Assembly: GCF_023238625.1 (NCBI RefSeq)
Contig: NZ_CP096670.1
Coordinates: forward strand, 1,539,501-1,603,500
Length of the DNA: 64,000 bases
Reading direction: 5' to 3'
DNA from: Agarivorans sp. TSD2052
GTDB lineage: Bacteria; Pseudomonadota; Gammaproteobacteria; Enterobacterales; Celerinatantimonadaceae
Part shown: piece by piece, positions 57,090 to 64,000 of the stretch
Layout of the letters: each line of letters begins with the position of its first letter
How positions within the stretch are numbered: the first letter of the stretch is position 1
Made by a program: the position numbers and the translations under genes
Notes under the pieces: model-generated
Database searches by the model: none
Seen by the model: only the letters and a program-made list of their open reading frames with translations
Told to the model about the DNA's origin: nothing

Positions 57090-57974
57090 GTGAAAAGAAA
57101 AGGAATTATATTAGCGGGCGGCTCCGGTAGCCGACTTTATCCGTTAACTAAAGTAATTAGTAAACAGCTTATGCCTGTCTATGACAAGCCAATGATCTAT
57201 TACCCGATTTCTACTCTGATGTTAGCGGGCATAACGGACATCTTAATCATTGCTACGCCTGAAGAGTTACCGCGTTTTAAAGAGTTACTCGGTAGTGGCG
57301 AGCAATGGGGGCTAACCTTTTCTTATGTCGCTCAGCCTTCACCCGATGGCTTAGCACAAGCCTTTATTTTAGGTGAAGAGTTTTTAGCTGGCTCTCCAGC
57401 TTGCCTAGTATTAGGCGATAATATTTTTTACGGCAATGATTTGAGTGTGTCGCTTAAAAAAGCGAATCAACAAACCTCTGGTGCCAGCGTATTCGGTTAC
57501 CATGTACACGACCCCGAACGTTACGGCGTGGTTGACTTTGATGACAACGGCAAAGCAGTATCTATAGAAGAAAAGCCAGCAGAACCTAAATCAAATTATG
57601 CGGTAACAGGCTTGTATTTTTATGATCAACATGTGGTAGAAATGGCGAAAACAATTAAACCATCACCACGGGGCGAGCTAGAAATTACCGATCTCAATAA
57701 CCTTTACTTACAAAAAGGTGAATTAAGCGTAGAACTAATGGGGCGTGGAAGCGCTTGGTTAGACACGGGCACCCACGATTCTCTGCTCGAAGCTGCACAC
57801 TTCATATCGGTATTAGAAAAACGTCAAGGTTTAAAGGTATGTTGCCCTGAAGAGATTGCCTACCGACAAGGGTTAATTAGTGCCGAACAATTACAAGCCT
57901 TAGCCAAACCCATGCTTAAAAATGGTTACGGGCAGTACTTAATGGCCTTAACTAAAAACAAAGTGTTTAGTTAA
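57090..57974 (+). CDS. rfbA: Glucose-1-phosphate thymidylyltransferase RfbA/RmlA
   Basis: RfbA makes dTDP-glucose, first step of dTDP-L-rhamnose synthesis. The GTG start at 57090 has AAGGCG upstream. The 294-residue protein shows [17 protein letters not shown] and [16 protein letters not shown] (nucleotide/substrate motifs), and [19 protein letters not shown]. It lies 124 bases after kpsE; no strong promoter was placed in that gap. Confidence 0.97.
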   Translation: MKRKGIILAGGSGSRLYPLTKVISKQLMPVYDKPMIYYPISTLMLAGITDILIIATPEELPRFKELLGSGEQWGLTFSYVAQPSPDGLAQAFILGEEFLAGSPACLVLGDNIFYGNDLSVSLKKANQQTSGASVFGYHVHDPERYGVVDFDDNGKAVSIEEKPAEPKSNYAVTGLYFYDQHVVEMAKTIKPSPRGELEITDLNNLYLQKGELSVELMGRGSAWLDTGTHDSLLEAAHFISVLEKRQGLKVCCPEEIAYRQGLISAEQLQALAKPMLKNGYGQYLMALTKNKVFS

Positions 57975-58015
57975 TTTACCGCTTGAGTGTTGATAAGCCC
58001 AAGGGCAATATTTGC

Positions 58016-58077
58016 GAAGCCCGAAGCCCGAAGCCCGAAGCCCGAAGCCCGAAGCCCGAAGCTCGAAGCCCGAAGCT
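58016..58077 (+). repeat. GAAGCCC heptanucleotide tandem repeat
   Basis: Eight full 7-base units (GAAGCCC, the seventh GAAGCTC) plus a partial ninth (GAAGCT) lie between rfbA and rfbC, ending 14 bases before the rfbC start. A 7-base unit is not a multiple of three, but the repeat is outside any gene. Confidence 0.95.
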
Positions 58078-58091
58078 AAAGTGAGACAGCA

Positions 58092-58637
58092 ATGAAATTT
58101 GTAGAAACAGCAATACCTGATGTAAAAATTATCGAACCTACCGTATTTGGTGACGACCGTGGTTTTTTTATGGAAACCTTTCGCCAAAGCTTATTTGAAC
58201 AACACTGTACTAAGCAGCCGTTTGTGCAAGATAACCACTCTAAGTCTAAGCAAGGTATTTTGCGTGGTTTACATTACCAAACACAGCATACCCAGGGCAA
58301 ATTGGTAAGAGTAGTGAGCGGTGAGGTGTTTGATGTAGCGGTAGACATTCGCGCTAATTCACCCACTTATGGGCAGTGGGTTGGGGTGTTATTATCAGCC
58401 GAAAACAAACGTCAATTATGGGTGCCAGCAGGCTTTGCCCACGGTTTTTATGTCACCAGTGAAGAAGCCGAGTTTGTGTATAAGTGCACCGACTACTATG
58501 CGCCAGAATTTGATGTATCCATTAAGTGGAACGATCCCGCTATAGGTATCAAGTGGCCGCTGGTGAATGGGCTGGCGCCATTAATATCAGAGAAAGATGA
58601 AAACGGCTTGGCTTTTGACCTAGCGCCAAAGTTGTAA
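58092..58637 (+). CDS. rfbC: dTDP-4-dehydrorhamnose 3,5-epimerase RfbC/RmlC
   Basis: RfbC (181 residues) epimerises dTDP-4-keto-6-deoxyglucose at C3 and C5. It is a cupin: FGDDRGFFMETFRQ, QDNHSKSKQGILRGLHYQ (catalytic His) and WVPAGFAHGFYVTSEEAEFVYKCTDYY are family motifs. The ribosome site is weak (GTGAGA). It lies just after the 7-bp repeat. Confidence 0.97.
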   Translation: MKFVETAIPDVKIIEPTVFGDDRGFFMETFRQSLFEQHCTKQPFVQDNHSKSKQGILRGLHYQTQHTQGKLVRVVSGEVFDVAVDIRANSPTYGQWVGVLLSAENKRQLWVPAGFAHGFYVTSEEAEFVYKCTDYYAPEFDVSIKWNDPAIGIKWPLVNGLAPLISEKDENGLAFDLAPKL

Positions 58638-58706
58638 AAACAATAATAGTTACCATGGCGTACTTGCGATAAAAGCATCGTCGCCATTTAAACCTCAAGG
58701 ATACTC

Positions 58707-59606
58707 ATGAAAGTACTCGTAACCGGCAAGGGCGGCCAACTGGCTTGGGAACTCGAACAAACAAAGCCTGCTAATGTCGAGTTAATAAGCTTAGGCTTAG
58801 AAGAGCTAGACATTACTCAGCAAGTGGCTGTGCAAGCGGCTATCGGTTTGCATAAACCCGACATTGTGATAAATGCAGCGGCCTATACGGCGGTAGACAA
58901 AGCAGAAGCGGACCAAGCTACCGCTTTTGCGGTTAATGAGTTAGGTGCCAAATATATAGCCCAAGCCTGCAAGCAGCAGGGGGCGTACTTGATGCATATA
59001 TCTACCGACTTTGTATTCTCGGGCGATCAAACCACGCCTTATCAGGTGGATGATCAAACTAAGCCGATAAACGTTTATGGCGCATCTAAGTTAGCGGGCG
59101 ATATCGCGGTAAACGAGGCCTTAGCCGAGCAAGCGCTAATAGTACGTACCGCCTGGGTGTATTCGGTAAACGGCAATAACTTTGTAAAAACCATGTTGCG
59201 TTTAATGGCGGATAAACCAGAGCTAGGTATTATTTATGACCAAGTGGGCACCCCTACTTGGGCCAAAGGCTTAGCTTTATGGTTATGGGCAATGGTAGCT
59301 AAGCAAGCTAGCAATAGCGTAGCAGCAGACCCTCAATGGCAAGATCGCACGCCTATCTATCATTGGACAGATGCAGGTGTAGCCTCATGGTATGATTTTG
59401 CAGTCGCTATTCAAGAGTTAGCCATAGAAAAAGGCCTGCTAGGTAAAGCGATACCCATTAAAGCTATTGCGGCAGCGGCTTACCCATTACCCGCTGCTCG
59501 CCCTGCGTTCAGTGTTATTGATAAACAAACTGCCGAGCAGGCATCCGGGCAAAACACGGTGCACTGGCGTCAGCAATTAAGCAGCATGATGGACCAGTTA
59601 GTTTAG
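58707..59606 (+). CDS. rfbD: dTDP-4-dehydrorhamnose reductase RfbD/RmlD
   Basis: RfbD (299 residues) reduces dTDP-4-keto-L-rhamnose to dTDP-L-rhamnose. The Rossmann start VTGKGGQLAWEL, STDFVFSG and YGASKLAGD (catalytic Tyr and Lys) are present. CAAGGATA lies upstream of the ATG. It follows rfbC by 69 bases. Confidence 0.96.
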   Translation: MKVLVTGKGGQLAWELEQTKPANVELISLGLEELDITQQVAVQAAIGLHKPDIVINAAAYTAVDKAEADQATAFAVNELGAKYIAQACKQQGAYLMHISTDFVFSGDQTTPYQVDDQTKPINVYGASKLAGDIAVNEALAEQALIVRTAWVYSVNGNNFVKTMLRLMADKPELGIIYDQVGTPTWAKGLALWLWAMVAKQASNSVAADPQWQDRTPIYHWTDAGVASWYDFAVAIQELAIEKGLLGKAIPIKAIAAAAYPLPAARPAFSVIDKQTAEQASGQNTVHWRQQLSSMMDQLV

Positions 59607-59615
59607 CTGAAAGTA

Positions 59616-59636
59616 CTAAGCACTAAGCCCTAAGTG
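59616..59636 (+). repeat. Short CTAAGNN 7-bp repeat (x3)
   Basis: CTAAGCA, CTAAGCC, CTAAGTG in tandem, just after the rfbD stop. It has the same period as the GAAGCCC repeat in the rfbA-rfbC gap, but different sequence and only three copies. Confidence 0.6.
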
Positions 59637-59706
59637 ATAGGCTTTTTACGTAAAGTTTTACACTTATAGCGATTAACTTTTGGTTTTATATATTTTAGAG
59701 GAAACA

Positions 59707-60780
59707 ATGAGAAATTTATTAGTGACCGGTGGAGCCGGCTTTATCGGGGTTAATTTTGTCCATTATTGGTTAAGTAATAACCCTCAAGATAAAGTGGTAG
59801 TGCTTGATGCGCTAACGTATGCAGGTAATAAAGCTAGTCTCGAACCAGTAGCGGCCAACCCTAACTTTAGCTTTGTAAAAGGGGATATCTGCGATACCGA
59901 GTTAGTAGAAAAACTACTAAACCAACACCATATAGATACTTTAGTGCACTTTGCGGCTGAATCTCATGTTGACCGCTCTATTACTGGGCCAGATGCCTTT
60001 ATTGAAACGAATATTATGGGTACCTATAGCTTATTAAAAGCCGCCAAAAAAGTATGGATAGATCAGCCCGCAATAGATGGTAAACCAGCTGTAGCTCACC
60101 GCTTTCACCATGTTAGTACAGACGAAGTATACGGAACATTAAGCCCTACTGATCCTGCATTTACCGAAGATACCGCTTATGCGCCTAACTCGCCGTATTC
60201 GGCCTCTAAAGCCGCCAGTGATCATTTGGTTCGCGCTTATCATCACACCTACGGATTACAGGTTACCACCTCTAATTGTTCAAATAACTACGGGCCTTAT
60301 CATTTCCCTGAAAAGTTAATCCCGCTAATTATCACCAACATTTTGCAAGACAAACCTCTGCCAGTGTATGGCGACGGTCAACAAATTCGTGACTGGTTAT
60401 ACGTAGAAGATCATGCGCGCGGTATTGAACTTGTTCTAAACAAAGGCCGTGTTGGCGAAAACTACAACATCGGCGGCAATAACGAATGGGCCAATATCGA
60501 TATTGTTAAATTAGTGTGTAAGCAGATGAATAACAAGTTTATTCAGCAACCTCAGCTGGCAGAACAATTCCCTTTAGCGAAACAGGTTTTACATGGTAAA
60601 GCAGAACAACTGATTACCTATGTTGAAGATCGCGCAGGACATGACCGCCGCTACGCCATTGATGCTACCAAAACCAATCATGAATTAGGTTACGAGCCTA
60701 AAGAATCTTTTGACAGTGGCTTTGCAAAAACCTTAGATTGGTATTTAAGCAACGAATCTTGGTGGAAGCCATTACTTTAA
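59707..60780 (+). CDS. rfbB: dTDP-glucose 4,6-dehydratase RfbB/RmlB
   Basis: RfbB converts dTDP-glucose to dTDP-4-keto-6-deoxyglucose, second step of the rhamnose pathway. I start it at ATG 59707 (357 residues), preceded by AGAGGAAAC; the frame also reads nine codons further up to 59680. Motifs: [31 protein letters not shown] and [10 protein letters not shown] (Tyr-x3-Lys). Confidence 0.97.
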   Translation: MRNLLVTGGAGFIGVNFVHYWLSNNPQDKVVVLDALTYAGNKASLEPVAANPNFSFVKGDICDTELVEKLLNQHHIDTLVHFAAESHVDRSITGPDAFIETNIMGTYSLLKAAKKVWIDQPAIDGKPAVAHRFHHVSTDEVYGTLSPTDPAFTEDTAYAPNSPYSASKAASDHLVRAYHHTYGLQVTTSNCSNNYGPYHFPEKLIPLIITNILQDKPLPVYGDGQQIRDWLYVEDHARGIELVLNKGRVGENYNIGGNNEWANIDIVKLVCKQMNNKFIQQPQLAEQFPLAKQVLHGKAEQLITYVEDRAGHDRRYAIDATKTNHELGYEPKESFDSGFAKTLDWYLSNESWWKPLL

Positions 60781-60814
60781 TTCTATTTTTTTTCTATTTT
60801 TGTAGGTAATCATT

Positions 60815-62224
60815 ATGAATATTACTCCGGTAATCATGGCGGGTGGTACGGGCAGCCGTTTATGGCCAATGTCTCGCGCATTGCATCCTAAGCAATTTTT
60901 AAAATTAACGAGCGACAATAGCATGTTGCAAGAAACGGTAAAGCGCACCGAAGCCTTTACTCAGCAAAGAAACATTGTGATTTGTAATGATGAACATCGG
61001 TTTTTGGCCGCAGAGCAGTTAAGAGAAGTGGGCCAACTTGGCCAAATTATATTAGAGCCGGTAGGGCGTAATACTGCTCCGGCAATCGCTTTAGCCGCTT
61101 TTCAACTACTTAAACACGATCCCGAATCGATGATGCTGGTGTTAGCCGCTGACCATGTGATTAAAAACCAAAGTGCTTTTGAAGAGAGTGTTGCTAAAGC
61201 CTACGTTGAAGCGCAAAACGGTAAAATGGTAACCTTTGGCATTGTCCCCAGACACCCAGAAACCGGTTATGGTTATATTAAACGAGGTCAAGAGACCACA
61301 CATGGTTTTAATGTTGATCAGTTTGTAGAAAAACCGGATGCAAAAACAGCGCAAAGCTATCTAGATAATGGTAACTACTATTGGAACAGCGGGATGTTTT
61401 TGTTTAAAGCGTCGCGCTATTTGGAAGAATTGAACGAGCATAGACCTGACATATATAAAGCCTGTGAAGCTGCCATGGATATTGCCGTTTCAGACATGGA
61501 CTTTGTCCGGGTCGACAATGACATCTTTTCAGCCTGCCCTTCAGAATCGATTGACTATGCTGTAATGGAAAAAACCACCAGTGCAGTGGTTATTCCTTTA
61601 GATGCTGACTGGAGCGATGTGGGTGAATGGTCTGCCTTATGGGACATATCGGACAAGGACTCAAATAGCAATGTTATGCGCGGTGATGTATTAACGCATA
61701 ATTCTACAAACAGCTATTTTAATGCAGAACAAAAAATGATTGCTGCAGTAGGTGTAGACAACATCGTGGTTATTGAAACTAAAGATGCAGTGTTAGTGGC
61801 GAATAAAGACCAAGTACAAGATGTTAAAGCCATTGTAGAGCAATTAAAGGCCAGTAATAGAACCGAACATCATATTCACCGAGAGGTTTATCGCCCCTGG
61901 GGCAAGTATGACTCAATAGATTTTGGCAAACGCGACCAAGTGAAGCGTATCTCTGTAAAACCGGGTGAAAAACTCTCCATTCAAAAACACCATCATCGCG
62001 CCGAGCATTGGATCGTTGTATCCGGTACCGCTAGCGTAACCAATGGTGATAAAACTATCATTGTTACTGAAGACCAATCTACCTATATTCCTTTGGGTAC
62101 TATCCATGCCTTGGAGAATCCCGGTAAAATAATGCTAGAAATGATTGAAGTACAAACCGGTAGCTATTTGGGTGAAGATGATATCGTTCGATTTGAAGAC
62201 CGTTATGGCCGAATCAAAGGTTAA
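60815..62224 (+). CDS. manC: Mannose-1-phosphate guanylyltransferase / mannose-6-phosphate isomerase
   Basis: ManC (CpsB type, 469 residues) makes GDP-mannose. The nucleotidyltransferase domain has [22 protein letters not shown] and FVEKPD; the C-terminal cupin domain (about 350-465) with [20 protein letters not shown] and [12 protein letters not shown] carries the isomerase activity in bifunctional members. It is 34 bases after rfbB and three bases before manB. Confidence 0.95.
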   Translation: MNITPVIMAGGTGSRLWPMSRALHPKQFLKLTSDNSMLQETVKRTEAFTQQRNIVICNDEHRFLAAEQLREVGQLGQIILEPVGRNTAPAIALAAFQLLKHDPESMMLVLAADHVIKNQSAFEESVAKAYVEAQNGKMVTFGIVPRHPETGYGYIKRGQETTHGFNVDQFVEKPDAKTAQSYLDNGNYYWNSGMFLFKASRYLEELNEHRPDIYKACEAAMDIAVSDMDFVRVDNDIFSACPSESIDYAVMEKTTSAVVIPLDADWSDVGEWSALWDISDKDSNSNVMRGDVLTHNSTNSYFNAEQKMIAAVGVDNIVVIETKDAVLVANKDQVQDVKAIVEQLKASNRTEHHIHREVYRPWGKYDSIDFGKRDQVKRISVKPGEKLSIQKHHHRAEHWIVVSGTASVTNGDKTIIVTEDQSTYIPLGTIHALENPGKIMLEMIEVQTGSYLGEDDIVRFEDRYGRIKG

Positions 62225-62227
62225 GAT

Positions 62228-63673
62228 ATGACAACTGAAAAAAGTATTACAGACAAAGTGCTGGGTGATAGTAACGTTGCTTTTGGTACCAGTGGTGCTC
62301 GTGGCTTAGTGACAGACTTTACGCCAGAAGTTTGTGCAGCATTTACTCATGCTTTTATTGACGTAATGCGCCAAGCCTATCAATTTGATACGATTGCTTT
62401 AGCTATTGATAATCGTCCAAGCAGTTATGCAATGGCTCAAGCTTGCGCAGCAGCAGCCAAGCAAGCAAATGTGAATGTTGTTTATTGCGGAGTTATTCCC
62501 ACCCCTGCATTAGCGTATTCAGCTATGCAACAGCATATTCCGTCAATTATGGTGACGGGGAGTCATATACCATTTGACCGAAATGGCTTAAAGTTTTACC
62601 GACCAGACGGCGAAATTGGCAAACAGGACGAATCATCAATACTAACGGCGAAAGTACAGTTTGAACTGCTCGCTGACTTTGCCGAATTGCCGATTGATAA
62701 TGATGCTACACAACAATACATTCAGCGTTATACCTCACTTTATTCGCAGAATGGGCAAACGGTAAAGCCATTGGCGGGTAAGCGCATTGGTATATATGAG
62801 CATTCTAGTGCGGGGCGAGATTTGTATCCTGACATTTTTACAGCGTTGGGTGCCGAAGTTATTTCTTTAGAACGAACCAATACCTTTGTTCCCATCGATA
62901 CAGAAGCGGTAAGTGATGAAGACAAAGTTAAAGCGCGAAATTGGTCTGAACAATATGGTTTTGATGCGATTTTTTCAACAGATGGCGACGGTGACCGCCC
63001 ACTAGTCTCAGATGAAAACGGTGAGTGGTTACGTGGCGATATTCTAGGTTTACTCTGTGCAGATGCGTTACAACTTGACGCACTTGCTGTGCCTGTAAGC
63101 TGTAATACAGCGATTGAATTAAGTGGCAAGTTTTCGCATGTGAGCAGAACTAAAATTGGCTCTCCATATGTTATCGCAGAATTTGATAATTTAGCCACAA
63201 AATATCAGCGTATTGCCGGTTTTGAAGCTAATGGTGGTTTTTTATTAGGTAGTGATATTGATATTAACAATACCGCGCTTAAAAGCTTACCCACTCGCGA
63301 TGCTGTTCTTCCATTTATCGCGTTACTTATCGCTGCCGCCGATAACGGGATTGCTGCTTTAGTGGCAAATTTACCACAGCGTTTTACCGCCAGTGACCGT
63401 ATTCAAAACTTTGCCACAGCCCGTAGTGTATCTATTTTGCAACAAGGTGCTAAAGATCCCCAAAGTTTGCTATCTCATTTGGGTTTTACTGATGTACTGG
63501 TTGACGGTATAGATACCACAGACGGATTAAGAGTGAATTTAACTAACGGCGATGTTATTCATTTACGCCCTTCTGGCAATGCCCCTGAGTTGCGTTGTTA
63601 CGCTGAAGCAAGTAACGAACAAACGGCCTCCAAATATATAAAGCAAGCACTGCAAGAAGTACAAAAACTATAA
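62228..63673 (+). CDS. manB: Phosphomannomutase
   Basis: A 481-residue alpha-D-phosphohexomutase that interconverts mannose-6-P and mannose-1-P for ManC. The phosphoserine is Ser112 in VTGSHIP; the metal loop is TDGDGDRP (Asp252, 254, 256); FEANGGFLLG and RPSGNAPELR complete the sugar- and phosphate-binding sites. Its position after manC supports phosphomannomutase over phosphoglucomutase. Confidence 0.92.
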   Translation: MTTEKSITDKVLGDSNVAFGTSGARGLVTDFTPEVCAAFTHAFIDVMRQAYQFDTIALAIDNRPSSYAMAQACAAAAKQANVNVVYCGVIPTPALAYSAMQQHIPSIMVTGSHIPFDRNGLKFYRPDGEIGKQDESSILTAKVQFELLADFAELPIDNDATQQYIQRYTSLYSQNGQTVKPLAGKRIGIYEHSSAGRDLYPDIFTALGAEVISLERTNTFVPIDTEAVSDEDKVKARNWSEQYGFDAIFSTDGDGDRPLVSDENGEWLRGDILGLLCADALQLDALAVPVSCNTAIELSGKFSHVSRTKIGSPYVIAEFDNLATKYQRIAGFEANGGFLLGSDIDINNTALKSLPTRDAVLPFIALLIAAADNGIAALVANLPQRFTASDRIQNFATARSVSILQQGAKDPQSLLSHLGFTDVLVDGIDTTDGLRVNLTNGDVIHLRPSGNAPELRCYAEASNEQTASKYIKQALQEVQKL

Positions 63674-63676
63674 TTG

Positions 63677-63713
63677 AAAAAACATAGAGGCAATAAATCC
63701 TCTATGTTTTATT
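63677..63713 (+). terminator. Rho-independent terminator after manB
   Basis: Perfect arms AAAACATAGAGG and CCTCTATGTTTT enclose an 8-base loop and lead into ATTT. It separates manB from the last gene. Confidence 0.8.
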
Positions 63714-63742
63714 TCGCTTAGCAGAATAACCAAGGAATAATA

Positions 63743-64000
63743 ATGACATTGTTCGTTTTTTGTGGACTGAATAAGGCCCAAAACCAACAAGCCCTGCAAG
63801 ATTACTTAGGCAAAAATGATTCAATTAAATATCTCGGCGCTCAGCAGAGCGATTTGCAACTTCAAACGTGTGCTGAACAAATAGTTGCAGAAACCAATGA
63901 CGCTTCCGCTACTGCCTACGCGTGCATCTTTCAAGGCGAGTTGAGCACACTGGCTAATGCGGCAAACATTTATCAACATTGCCACTTTATTCATTTTTAT
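63743..64000 (+). CDS. Unidentified protein, 3'-truncated by window edge
   Basis: An open frame of 86 codons from ATG 63743 (CAAGGA site 10 bases upstream), continuing past the window end. It begins MTLFVFCGLNKAQNQQALQD. I see a short hydrophobic start, Gln- and Ala-rich content and several cysteines and histidines, but no motif I recognise. The position after the terminator of a polysaccharide locus suggests another glycan gene; that is only context. Confidence 0.7.
   Translation, partial: MTLFVFCGLNKAQNQQALQDYLGKNDSIKYLGAQQSDLQLQTCAEQIVAETNDASATAYACIFQGELSTLANAANIYQHCHFIHFY

Noticed and set aside
58016-58077. GAAGCCC array as a CRISPR
   Set aside because: Units are 7 bp with no spacers; no cas gene is present.

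Overview
The window is 64 kb of a moderately AT-rich gammaproteobacterial chromosome. Every convincing gene lies on the + strand. Gene order and protein type point to a polarly flagellated, probably marine member of the Alteromonadales/Vibrio/Shewanella neighbourhood: one fli-flh-che-par run joined to a ccm operon, FlhF/FlhG, ParC/ParP and MotC/MotD. I cannot name the species.

Layout. (1) 1-6080: 3' part of gyrA with its terminator, then serC-hisC-aroA (serine and aromatic/histidine-type aminotransferases plus EPSP synthase), closed by a second terminator. (2) 6090-9835: two cyclic-di-GMP type proteins, an EAL-HDOD protein with a degenerate EAL domain and a membrane SBP3-GGDEF(degenerate)-EAL sensor. 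(3) 9839-37744: the polar flagellum and chemotaxis run, fliEFGHIJ, fliK, fliLMNOPQR-flhB, flhAFG-fliA, cheYZAB, motCD, parCP, cheW and a DUF2802 gene. Sigma54-type -24/-12 elements stand before the SBP3-EAL sensor, fliE, fliK and flhA, and fliA encodes sigma28, so the usual sigma54-to-sigma28 cascade is visible. The sigma54 activator genes (flrABC/fleQ type) are not here. (4) 37839-45138: cytochrome c maturation operon ccmABCDEFGHI with a candidate extended -10 promoter, a leader hairpin that covers the first ribosome site, and a terminator. (5) 45371-47359: an MlaA homologue without a lipobox and an RssB-like response regulator. (6) 47435-64000: a surface polysaccharide locus: wecA, a small lipoprotein, an OPX/KpsD-like exporter, three glycosyltransferases, a KpsM/KpsT ABC exporter, a long KpsE-type PCP protein, dTDP-rhamnose genes rfbACDB, GDP-mannose genes manC-manB, a terminator, and an unidentified gene that runs off the end.

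How it fits together. The flagellar block makes the export gate, MS ring, C ring, ATPase complex and hook-length ruler. FlhF/FlhG set polar placement and number, CheYZABW with ParC/ParP form a pole-anchored chemotaxis array, and MotC/MotD form a stator. The two EAL-type proteins beside the cluster suggest cyclic-di-GMP input into motility. The polysaccharide locus supplies dTDP-L-rhamnose and GDP-mannose and exports a glycan by an ABC/OPX/PCP route.

I found no mobile element, CRISPR array, tRNA or rRNA, and nothing I would claim as a wholly new system. The best leads are: three FliM-like peptides in the CheA linker, a 7-bp tandem repeat between rfbA and rfbC, an MlaA that lacks its lipid anchor, a sigma54 promoter followed by a 5' hairpin before fliK, and the hairpin over the ccmA ribosome site.
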